A stretch of 64,000 nt of DNA, taken from positions 112,918,276 to 112,982,275 of the forward strand of contig NC_092048.1 in assembly GCF_003086295.3 (NCBI RefSeq). The letters are read 5' to 3'. Below, piece by piece: positions 55,149-64,000 of this stretch. This stretch comes from Arachis hypogaea. Taxonomy: Eukaryota; Streptophyta; Magnoliopsida; Fabales; Fabaceae. The first letter of the stretch is position 1. Every line of letters starts with the position of its first letter. Made by a program: the position numbers and the translations under genes. The notes beneath the pieces were generated by a model. The model saw only the letters and a list, made by a program, of their open reading frames with translations. It did not search any database and was not told where the DNA came from.

Positions 55149-56549
55149 CACTCAAGCAGGGTGTGAAGGGGTGTCATCACCGGAAGGATGTGTGGCCGGA
55201 GTCTCTGTGGTGGCGGTCTGAGCATCTGGCTGCTGTAGAGGAGGTGCTGACTGGATAGGGATCTCGGAGTCTGCAGCCTGGATCTGATGTGGGATCTTCT
55301 GCTGGTGTGCTGCCTGCTGGGTGCCTGCCTGCGCTGCCTCCTACTGTGGATGAGTCGCAGCCTCGGGCGCATCCGCCTCCTCCTCAGATGCCTCGGAGGG
55401 GATGTCGCCAGATCGTATCATCAGCTTCAGGTGCTCATAGCGTCGCTTGTTGCGACGCTCCATCTGGTCAAGCCGTCGAAACAGGCGGTGCACTAGATGA
55501 TAGATGGGCTCTGGGGTAGGTGGAGGTGCAGTGGTGGTGGCAGGTGTAGCTGTAGAGGAAGAGGGGCCGGCAGATGGTGTGGCAGTGTCACCAGGAGCAG
55601 TGAGGAATGGAGGTCTGTAGCCCAAGGCCAGAAAATTCCTGCTGTGCGGGATAATCTTCTTGCATTCTACAGCAGGTGGCCTCTCATCAGCATCCTCCCA
55701 AGGCACGTCAGCTCGACAGCCTAGCTGTGTGATCAAATATGGAAAGGGAAGAGTGCCTCGGACGTGGACCCTGGCCACGTAGAACCGGATAAAGCGTGGC
55801 AGGTATAGGTCCTTACCCTCCATCACACACCATAGGAGGGTGATCATAGCGGCAGGTATATCTGTCTCGTGAGTACTCGGCATAATGAAGTTGCTAAGTA
55901 TCTGATGCCACAGCCGAGCCTCATCATTCAAGTATGCCCGCTTGATTCCCTTGGGCATGGTGGTGTTCTGACCCATAATCCAAGGAACGGTCGGGTCAAG
56001 GACTATCCGGGCCTTTACTGCATCCCAATCAAACTTCATAAAGCGCATGTCTTCCTCAGCTTTCTGATAACCATCTGGCTGATCAGATTTAGGCAGAAGC
56101 TTCAGAACATCTTCAATTGCCTCTTTAGTAACTAGAATCTGCTTCCCTCTGAGGTTCACTGCATCTAGGGAGGTCTTGAAGTAATTGCAGTAGAATTCTC
56201 TAACCCAAGATGCATTGACCTCAGTCAAGGGTCTCTCCAGGAAGAACCAGCCTCTTTGTTTGATCTGGTCAGAGGTGTATTACTGGAGTTCTTCTGGGAT
56301 CTTCAAGGTCCTTTCTAGGTATAGGTTCCTGGAGGTTGCAAACACCGGATAATTTAGCTCACAGTATCGGTTTGTAAATTTTATTGGATCAGTGGCAGGA
56401 AGCAGTTGGTCAGCCTTCTCCTGCGGGGTAAAGTTTTTCTCCCACAAGGAGGCATCATGCATGAGATCTATGATAGACATAGAGGCTTCTCCTCTTTTTT
56501 CTTTGCCAGTAGTAGCCTTGCCTTTTCCTTTTCTTTGGCTGGCAGACAT
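55122..56549 (-). pseudogene. ORF3 of H, three in-frame stops
   Basis: Start codon at 56549 right after TTTTTCAGG. One frame to TAA at 55122, broken by TAA 56280, TAG 55341 and TGA 55152. N terminus MSASQRKGKGKATTGKEKRG is basic. The core has NASWVREFYCNYFKTSLDAV, KQILVTKEAIEDVLKLLP, MKFDWDAVKARIVLDPTVPW, LNDEARLWHQILSNFIMPST and VHVRGTLPFPYLITQLG. A Thr/Pro-rich stretch and RRLDQMERRNKRRYEHLKL follow. Same family as ORF3 of El3 with the same motif order, at modest identity. No membrane or signal segment seen. Confidence 0.82.
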
Positions 56550-56594
56550 CCTGAAAAACAGAAAACCAGGATATATATAAAAATAAGAAAGCAA

Positions 56595-57535
56595 ATAGGC
56601 AAATAATCAAAGAAAACACAAAGTGGCAAAGAAGCAATATGATAAGGAAAATGAGTTAAGTAAATGTGCATTAAGGATTGTATAGGAGTTAAAAGTCCGA
56701 AAAGAAGAATTCACAATCCAAAATGTAATTGAATTCATGTTAAATAGAAAAATTATCATTTTGCCATGGTTAGAAGGTTAAAAGAAAGTGAAAGAAAATC
56801 ATAAGAGAAGTTTGAAAGGTTAGGTTGGTTAGAATTGAAAAAGTGTTTAGGAAGTTAAAATTAGGGAATTAGTGAAAAGTAGGTTAAAGTAAGTGGCATA
56901 ATGAAAATATTCCAAGTAACAAGGATTCACAGGTAGGAACTATAAGTAACTCATAACCAAACAAGGAAAATATGTTGATGCTGATTCAAATAGATATAGA
57001 GAAAGCAAAAATTGGAATCAAAACATCATAAATGCAGTTTATGAACCAGGAAATCAAAAAGGATAAGAAAGCATGCCCTGGTATTCATAAAATGGTTTGG
57101 TTAAAGCAGAGGGAAACAGAATTCAAAATGCCAAAACCAAAACATGAATGAAAATATTTTACAGAAATTTGGGCAGCATTCCGCCTAAAATTGGATTGTC
57201 CCAGAAAATAAACAGCAATCAAATAGTTCATATGAATTAAAATTAAAGCTTGCAATTACATATAAGGAATATAAACATGAAAATTTAGTGTAAAAAGCAG
57301 CATGAAACAAGAAATCACAGCATATGAACATTACAAACATCACAGCAACAGCATAATTACAAATTTGATAAAACAGAAACATGAACAGTGCAAGTAAACA
57401 GGTCTAAATCCACTAACCACATCCCAGGCTACCTAACAAACTAAAATCCACTACAACATGCATATCTAACTAGCCTAAAGATGAACAAAATCAGAGAAAT
57501 AAGAATTAAATACGATTGGATAGAAGGGTGGTATG
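56595..57535 (-). other. AT-rich spacer upstream of H ORF3
   Basis: No gene seen. Pyrimidine-rich towards the acceptor-like site. Confidence 0.5.
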
Positions 57536-57539
57536 CTAT

Positions 57540-58100
57540 GGAACCTAGAAGGCGAATGAAGGAGAGTGGGGCAGAAAGGTGGCTGGGGATGGTGGTGACG
57601 GCGTCTGGCGCGGCGGAGAAGGGCAGCGCGGCGGCGGTGATGCTGTTCGGAGGGCAGGGAGGAAAAGTAGGGGTAATGGGGGTAGGGGGTAGGGTATGGA
57701 AAGGGGGGTGTAGGTGGTTGTTGCTGGGCAGGGCAGCGGTGACGGCGCGGTGGTGGGTGGTGGTGGTGGGCACGACTGTTCGAGGCAGGGGGAAAGAGGG
57801 GTTGGCTAATGGGGTAGGGGGTAAGAGGGGAAGGTTGGGGTAGGTGTGTGTGTGGTGGATGGGGGACACGGCTGGGACGGGCGACGACAGTGGGTGGTGG
57901 TTGCGAAGGGGGCAGTGGCGGAGAGGGGGGGGGGAAGAAGAAGAAAGAAGAAGAAAGAAAGGGGAGGAGGAAAGGGGGTAGGTGGCGGCGGCGTCTGAGA
58001 GGTCGGCGGCATCTGGGGGTGGCGGTGATGGTGGCTGGATGGTGGTGGTTGGATTGGAGGGGAAGAGAGGGAGGAGAGGGTTTCAGGGGGGCGCGACTGA
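57540..58100 (+). repeat. G-rich strand with potential G-quadruplex runs (H)
   Basis: Repeated GGG-GGGGG runs, for example around 57653-57710 and 57905-57980, and GGTGGTGGTGG words. On the element's own strand it is C-rich, so Pro/His/Arg-rich ORFs here are composition artefacts. A weaker version is at 60-280 in G. Confidence 0.65.
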
Positions 58101-58134
58101 TAGGGTTCGCGTGGTTGGGGGTTATAAATTTGAA

Positions 58135-58570
58135 TCCACGCGGCTGCGTGGGGCACGCGGTCGCGTGGCTGGAGCAAAATGGGGGGTGACGCGATCGCAT
58201 GGGTGACGCGATCGCATGGAGGGCAAAAAAGATTGAATGACGCGATCGCCTGGCGCATGCAATCGCGTCACTGGGATTTGTGCTAAACGCACGAATCTAG
58301 CGTCGTTTCAGTGCAACTCTCTGTCTCCTTTGGGGTTTCGTGCAATCCATGCGACGCGGTCGCGTGGGATTGGTTGTGTGCAAGTGACGCGATCGCGTGG
58401 GTCATTTGTGCGAAACGCACAATGGCCGCACGATTCCAGCCTAACTTTCTAGACGTTGGATCTTTACGCCGATCTCCAGGTCACGCGGTCGCGTGGATGA
58501 CGCGGTCGCGTGGGAAGTGTATTTTCACCATTTGACGCGATCACATGGATGATGCGGTCGCGTCGCGCAC
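58135..58570. repeat. ACGCG(A/G)TCGCGT palindrome array (H, internal)
   Basis: More than ten near-perfect palindromes of the ACGCGATCGCGT and ACGCGGTCGCGT type, typically GACGCGATCGCGTGGG. The same words form the cluster in the H LTRs. Confidence 0.82.
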
Positions 58571-58710
58571 TCTTTTTTTTTATGCAGTATGCAGAATACA
58601 ATGATTAATATGAATGCGATGCGAAATTCCAGGTTCAATATTATAAGATAAAATAAAACTTGAAAACAAACAAAACGAAATAAAAATTGAAAAATGAACG
58701 ATCATACCGT

Positions 58711-58760
58711 GGTGGGTTGTCTCCCACCTAGCACTTTTAGTTAAAGTCCTTAAGTTGGAC
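58711..58760 (-). other. Double hairpin HP-B/HP-A after the X gene (H)
   Basis: Element sense: GTCC, AACTTAA, GGAC (58746-58760), then GGTGGG, AGACAA, CCCACC (58711-58728). Confidence 0.7.
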
Positions 58761-58777
58761 ATTGGAGGGGCTTCCTG

Positions 58778-60344
58778 TTATGGCGGCTTATGCTTAAATT
58801 CATCAAAAAATCTCCACCAATGCTTGGAATGCCAATAGCCTCTAAGGTCCCAAACTAGGCATGTAAAACTCCTGAGCAGCTTCAAACAAATTTTTAGGCT
58901 CCCGGAATGACGAATGTTGGAATAGATTCCAGGATCCCAAACTTTGCTTTTAAATCCGCCTCCGTCTTGATCTATATTTTTTCATCCGAGCGGTTTAGAA
59001 AGTAGATTCTCACCATGGTGACCAAATATTTTCCGAGATCCATTCGATTGAATATGATACCAATCCGTGCACTTCAAGTTGAAGCGTGGAACCTTATTGA
59101 ACTTTGTGCCCCAGCTCTGAGCACGAGCCATTTCCCTCTTACTCTTAAAGCCGCAGAGAGCTCTAAGATGGCCATCTGTTTCAAGCAAACCGTATTCAAG
59201 TGAAAAAGTAAAGTTAAAGGTCAAGGATTGTACCCACTTGAAGCTTGTATTGGGTGGTAATGGCTTTGGGGTAGGTGTTTCCGGTGGTTCTGTAAGTTCT
59301 ACTCCCTTATGCTCTTCTGTGAATTCTTCCACTTCTCTGCAAGAATCTTCAAATGCATCTGTGTCCTGGTCAAAGTCTTCTGTGTCTTCCTCATCACTCG
59401 AGTCATAGATTGGAGGTTGAGAGAAATCTACCTCTGCATCATCTTCGTATTCATTTGGGAAAGATTCTTCGATCTCAGAGAATTCACTTGCGGATGCAAG
59501 TTCATTATTAAGAGAACTTGACTTGTGACTATCATCATCAAGGGAATTTGTGTCCTGGGTTATTCCGTCTAGTTCTTCATAAACGACTTGCCTTGGGGAT
59601 TGTGTACTGTCCTCCTTAGCATCAACTGTAACATCCTTGACGGAGTTCTCCTCAGCTCTGAATTCCCATGGAGGTTCAGCGTCTCCTAGATCTTCAACCA
59701 ACTCTTCTTCTTGCGTAATGATAGCTTCTTCTATTTGTTCTAGTATGAATTCATTCTCTATCTTGTCCACTGGAGTTTCTAGTATTTCCTTCATGCTATG
59801 CTCTTCGTTAGATTGTCCACATGGGGTTGTGGTTGGTCCTTGAATGTTCGAACGTCTAGAAGCTAATTGAATTACTGCTTGCTCCAGTTGTCGAATGGTT
59901 GTTTGAAGTTTATTTACTGTTTCCTTGAGGCGAACCTCTGATTCTCGGGGCGATTGATTTGGACATGATACATAGGAAAGTGGTGGTGCTTGGGAGTGAT
60001 TAGATTGAAACTGGGGTAAATAGGGATCATGTGGTGGCGAATGGTGAAGAGAAGCTTGTGAGTGTGGTGGTTTGAGGTTATGTTGAGAGGATGGTCTATA
60101 GGCACGGGGTGGGGCTTGTTGGTAGTTACAAGGAATGTCCACCATATCTATCAGCTTGGTATGCATTGTAGAATGGTCGTTGTCCATGATATCTTGGAGG
60201 GTGTTGTTGCCTAAAGGGTTGATTAGATCCTCTTGGCTCCATCCATCCTTGATTGGTCTAACCTTGATGCATATTCCTGCTGTGGCTTCTATTTCCTTCA
60301 ACAAAGTTAGAACCAAACTCAAAGCGAGAGGGGTGAGAGTTCAT
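58778..60344 (-). pseudogene. X protein of H, nearly complete
   Basis: The best single view of the gene: 60322-58982 is one ORF of 446 residues joining all parts. Order: gag-like Tyr/Pro/His-rich N-terminal part, coiled coil KETVNKLQTTIRQLEQAVIQ, PCGQSNEEHSMKEILETPVD, a long acidic linker (VEDLGDAEPPWEF; SSDEEDTEDFDQD), then FKWVQSLTFNFTFSLEYGLL, ETDGHLRALCGFKSKREM, NGSRKIFG. A frameshift near 58985 separates the final WDPGI and YWHSKHWWRFFDEFKHKPP (TAA 58778). A second shift near 60330 separates the start MNSHPSRFEFG (60344). Role unknown. I infer an RNA-binding or particle protein derived from gag with an added domain. Confidence 0.7.
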
Positions 60345-60439
60345 AGTAGCAAATAAAATTAAAAAGGGAAAACAGAAATAAATAAACAAGTAAAAGAAAA
60401 ATATTTACAATAACCAATAATAAGGCACACGTTAGCAGT

Positions 60440-60457
60440 TTTCCGGCAACGGCGCCA
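60440..60457 (-). other. Primer-binding site of H (two mismatches)
   Basis: TTTCCGGCAACGGCGCCA on the plus strand. Two C-to-T changes relative to the tRNA-Asp end. Positions 60345-60439 are the short leader. Confidence 0.8.
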
Positions 60458-60460
60458 TTT

Positions 60461-61918
60461 TGAAAGAAGCTGAAGATTGATGGTTTAGAGGTTATAGTAA
60501 ACTCTCGTTGCAAGTATAGTTACTAAACCAAGCAATCAACCTTTCTTACAAAAGTTTTGGTTGTCACAAGTAACAAACCCCTTAAAAATTGATAACCGAA
60601 GTATTCAAACCTCGAGTCGTCTTCTCAAGGAACTACAGGGAAGTATGTTCTTATTATTGGCTATACAGGTTGTAAATCGGGGTTGAGAGTGAGGAATAAG
60701 TATGACAAATAATTTAAACGGCAATTAAAATAAATAAATACTGTAAAGCAAACTTTTGACAAGGTATGAGAAATTGGAAGTCCAAATTAGTTACCCTTCT
60801 CAACAATAAAGAAGATTGAATCTTAATTCCACTTAGTTGACCTTTGCTAAAGCAAAGGAAAGTCAAGGGATTAATTAGTTTGACCTTCGAATCCTATTTA
60901 TTTCCTAAGAAAAGATTGGGATTATTGAAAGTCAATTCAATTAGTAAAGATAACAGTTATCAATTGTGTTGAGCTAAGATAACTCCTGAGTTACTGATTT
61001 CTTAATCAAGACCAAAAGGGAAAAAGTAAATTTGCTGGAATAAAAATGTCTTCAGATTGAAAGCAATAGTGACATAAATAAAAGAAAGCAATAATAAACT
61101 GAAATACCTCAATTAACATTAATTCAAATAATCTGGATCATAGAAGAATTCATAAATTAAATGGCAAAAGTAATAATCAACTAAAGTAATGGAATGAATA
61201 AAAGTGAAAGGGAAGCTTAAAGTAAAGGAACATTAAACCTGGGATCGAGAGTCACTCCTAAAATTAAGAGAAATCCTAAATCCTAAGAGAGAGAGGAGAG
61301 AACCTCTCTCAAAACTAAATCTAAATCATGAGAAGTAACTAAATTGGTGAGCTCTCTTTGAATGGATGCATTCCCTCACTTCATAACCTCTGGTCTATGC
61401 CTTCTGGACTTGGATTTGGGCCAAAAAGGGCTTCAGAAATCGCTGGGAGCGTTTTTTGCAATTTCTGGTGTGTGGCCTCTGTCACGCGTCCGTGTGGGTC
61501 ACGTGGTCGCGTCATTCGGAGCTTTTCTTGTCAGGCGGTCGCGTCAGTCATGCGGCCGCGTCGCTGTTGATTCGCGCTTGGCATGCGTCCACGTCGCCCA
61601 TGCGATCGCGTGGATGCCAGTTTCTTTAGAAACTCTGTTTTGTGCTTTCCTTCCATCTTTGTATGTTTCCTTTTTCATCCTTTAAGTTATTCCTGCCTTA
61701 GAAGATCTGAAACTACTCAACACACTAATCACGGCATCGAATGGAAATAAAGGTAATTAAAATAATTAATTTTAAAGAATAGGGAACATGTTTTTCACAT
61801 ACATCACATAATAAGGAAGGGAAAGTAAAACCATGCAATTAATATGAATAAGTGGGTGAAGGATTGGATAAATCACTCAAATTAAGCACAAAATATATCA
61901 TAAAATATGGGTTTATCA
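60461..61918 (-). repeat. 5' LTR of H
   Basis: Matches 50284-51791 apart from a 50-base gap at about 61562. Ends GGGTTTATCA before GTGGG. Confidence 0.9.
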
Positions 61919-61923
61919 GTGGG

Positions 61924-62584
61924 TCCTAAATTGTGCGGTTTAGAACACACGCACACTAGCATAAAAATCCTTGCCACAATCTACACAAAAGAAGCATGCA
62001 CTCCACTCATTCTAGTGTGATTGAAATACTCTAAACTTGTAGGATATGACAACCAAACAAGCGATAAAGAAGCATGAAAGCATTCAAGCAAATATATAAC
62101 ATATGGATGCATATGATCAAGAAGCATAATGCATTAAGATAAATGCACAACATCCGTTAAGATATTGCCTAATCAAAGAATAGGATTCAAACCACATGGT
62201 GGCTAGCTACAACATGCAATTCAAAAAGATTTAGAGTGCTTGAAAGCAAATCTAGTGTATTTGGTATTCACAAAATTAAGCATGAAAAATTCAAAACCAA
62301 GTAACAAATTAAAACCTCAATCAAGGAATCCAATAATGAAAATTAACAACAATGATGTTAAACTAACATCTCCTCAGTAATTAGCAGTAATTAACAGTAA
62401 ACAAGATTAATAATCCAATACTTATTATTAAAACCAAAATTAAACAAAAAATGAAACTAATTAAAAAGGGTGGTTATAGATGGTGTTTGGTAGTGTTGGA
62501 TGAGGGGTAAAAGAAGGGAAGAGGAAAGGAGAGGGAAAGAAATAGAAAGAGGAGAAGAAAAGACGTGTGGTCAAGGAAGGGTAT
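61924..62584 (-). other. Noncoding spacer of F right of H
   Basis: AT-rich, no credible ORF. Purine-rich from 62500 to 62570 as in E at 5337-5415. Confidence 0.55.
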
Positions 62585-62825
62585 CCACACGTACGCGTAC
62601 GCGTGGGTAACGCGTACGCGTGCATGGCAAACCAGAGAGTTGACGCTCACGCGTCCATCACGCTTACGCGTGGGTTTATGGTTGTGCCTTAGGCACAACG
62701 TTAGCACAGTGCAGGTACAACTCTCGGGTCCTTGGCTGGGAGGTAAAAATCTGGTATCTACGCGTACACGTTCATTACGCGTGCACGTAGATGGTCGCAA
62801 ATGCTTGAGGCACGCGTACGCGTGG
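62585..62825. repeat. ACGCGTACGCGT array (F, internal)
   Basis: ACGTACGCGTACGCGTGG, ACGCGTACGCGTG and decayed ACGCTTACGCGT words with spacers containing GGCACAA and CAACTCTC. The same core is in the F LTR at 48090-48200. Confidence 0.8.
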
Positions 62826-63025
62826 ATTGGTGCCCTGTTTTTCAAAATTTTTCTATGTTTTTGCACTAAACCAAGCATTCCAAACCTCCAAACAGCTACC
62901 AAAACATCATAAAACCTTATTTAACATACTAAGCTACCAAATAAACACAACAAACTAATCAAAACATGAAATTAAGTTAATTTTTACCAATATTTACAAA
63001 AGAGAAAAAGGAAAGATTTTACCAT

Positions 63026-63074
63026 GGTGGGGTGTCTCCCACCTAGCACTTTTATTTATTATCCTTAAGTTGGA
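63026..63074 (-). other. Double hairpin HP-B/HP-A after the X gene (F)
   Basis: HP-B GGTGGG, AGACAC, CCCACC (63026-63043) is strong. HP-A TCC, AACTTAA, GGA (63062-63074) is reduced to three pairs. Confidence 0.6.
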
Positions 63075-63092
63075 CTTATGGGGAGCTTCTTA

Positions 63093-64000
63093 TCAAGGTG
63101 GCTTGTGCTTGAAGCTATCTTGGAACATCCACCAATGCTTGAGTCTCCAATAAGCTCCATTTTTCAAATTTAATATCTTCAAGCCTTGATGGAGTTCCGC
63201 ACAAGCTATGAGCTCCCAAAGGTGATCCTCATGTATTCCCGGATCCCATATCTTGTTTCCACACCCATCCTTGAATTGATCATCATTAGTCCATCCGGGT
63301 GGCAAGTAAGGTGAATTCTCAATAAAGTGACCAACAATCCTCCTAGACCCATCTATTTGAGTACTACTCCAACCTTTATATTTCATGTTTGATGTATCAA
63401 CTCTAATGAGCCTTGATTTACAACGCTGACCACAAAACCTTTTTTGCTTACACTTCATCCCACAAAGTTCCCTAAGTTGGCCATCCGTTTCAAGCAAGCC
63501 ATATTCAAATGGGATAATAAAGCTAACAGAAATGAATTTCACTCACTCAAATGAAGGAGTGGATGGCAACCTAGGCAAAGACGCTTCTAAGAGTCGTGAC
63601 AAAGCGTATCCAACTCCCATCCTTCTCTTCCTAAGGACTCCCACCTCTTCACAAGTTTTCTCAAATATAATCCTTTGTTCAACAATTTTATCTAAGCCTT
63701 TTCCCTTACTCAAATCATAATTGAGAGGGTGAGAAAAATTTACCTCCACAACGCTTTCAAATCCACAGGCGAAAGGTTCTTCATGCTCAAAGGATTCTTC
63801 ACCACTAAGACTTGATGCTTGATCTTCATCACCAAGGGAACTCGATTCTCGCTCTATCCCATCCAAATCTTCATATGGAATATGCTTTGGAGGTTGTGCA
63901 CATCCCTCTTTAGCATCAAATTCAATCTTCTTGGAGGGGTTTTCTTCAACTCTATGTTCCCATGGAGGCTTCGCATATCCTAAGTCTTCAACCACTTCTT
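63093..64000 (-). pseudogene. X protein of F, C-terminal part, one in-frame stop, runs off the window
   Basis: One frame from the window end to TGA 63093, broken only by TGA 63543 (PSFE, stop, VKFISVSF, where relatives have FEW or FKW). It has the acidic linker (VEDLGYAKPPWEHRVEENPS) and the X domain: LETDGQLRELCGMKCKQKRF, DGSRRIVGHFIENSPYLPPG, WDPGIHEDHLWELIACAEL, YWRLKHWWMFQDSFKHKPP. F and D differ at many positions in this domain, yet GSR, ENS, WDPGI, KHWW and FKHKP are kept. Confidence 0.75.

Larger units (their letters stand above)
50284..61918 (-). mobile_element. Element H: Athila-like element with X gene and full-length ORF3, no pol
   Basis: LTRs 50284-51791 (1508 bp) and 60461-61918 (1458 bp). 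The 50-base difference is one deletion in the palindrome cluster. Target duplication GTGGG at 50279-50283 and 61919-61923. PBS 60440-60457, X gene 58778-60344, double hairpin, palindrome array, C-rich spacer, ORF3 55122-56549, internal PPT, 3' noncoding region with a solo LTR, PPT 51792-51805. It combines the X gene of D/E/F with an ORF3 as long as that of El3. Confidence 0.92.
47075..64000 (-). mobile_element. Element F: non-autonomous Athila-like element, 5' part outside the window
   Basis: 3' LTR 47075-48502, PPT and hairpin 48503-48540, 3' noncoding region, collapsed ORF3 (49997-50151), then H inserted with duplication GTGGG (50279-50283 and 61919-61923). After it come the rest of the spacer, an ACGCGTACGCGT array (62585-62825), the double hairpin (63026-63074) and the X gene running off the window end. 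Same order as D, E and H. Confidence 0.85.

Noticed and set aside
57475..58258. Long Pro/His/Arg-rich ORFs on the minus strand
   Set aside because: They overlap in different frames over a C-rich, low-complexity tract and have no conserved counterpart. They are composition artefacts.

Overview
The window looks like plant nuclear heterochromatin: it is filled with nested Ty3/gypsy LTR retrotransposons of the Athila type, and I found no convincing host gene, tRNA, rRNA or CRISPR array. The evidence is repeated primer-binding sites matching the 3' end of plant tRNA-Asp, a pol order of protease, RT, RNase H and integrase without a chromodomain, an extra ORF after pol, long LTRs and 5-bp target duplications. 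CpG-rich palindromic words (ACGCGTACGCGT, CTGGCGTTCAACGCCAG) remind me of peanut (Arachis) repeats. That species guess is from memory and has not been checked by any search. Layout, using my own labels: fragment G (1-1789, minus) is interrupted by E (1790-48502, minus). E is interrupted by D (6401-25088, minus, duplication ATCAT), which contains El1 (7918-18762, plus, duplication CCTAT). E is also interrupted by El3 (26286-46723, plus, duplication ATGCA), which contains El2 (33917-41120, minus). E's right LTR (47075-48502) also serves as the left LTR of F (47075 to beyond the window, minus). F is interrupted by H (50284-61918, minus, duplication GTGGG), which contains a solo LTR (52260-53810, duplication TCATA). 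How the parts fit together: only El3 carries pol, and it is broken by about eleven stops and a frameshift. D, E, F, G and H have no pol. They encode a gag-derived N-terminal part, an acidic linker and an unknown, conserved, W/C-rich C-terminal domain (called X here). El1 keeps gag-protease and ORF3 but has no RT, RNase H or integrase. El2 keeps only gag remnants. All share cis-elements with El3, which suggests mobilisation in trans by El3-like autonomous relatives. The most interesting signal is a set of small hairpins that recur at equivalent positions in elements whose sequences otherwise differ, with stems that change on both sides while loops stay similar. There is a tandem double hairpin at the end of pol or X. 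A hairpin, polypurine tract, hairpin unit sits at the 3' LTR, and a second copy sits at the ORF3 stop codon. A further hairpin follows a GACGACC-like box in U5. Clusters of CpG palindromes also occupy two equivalent positions per element, with the same core word in the LTR and in the internal copy.
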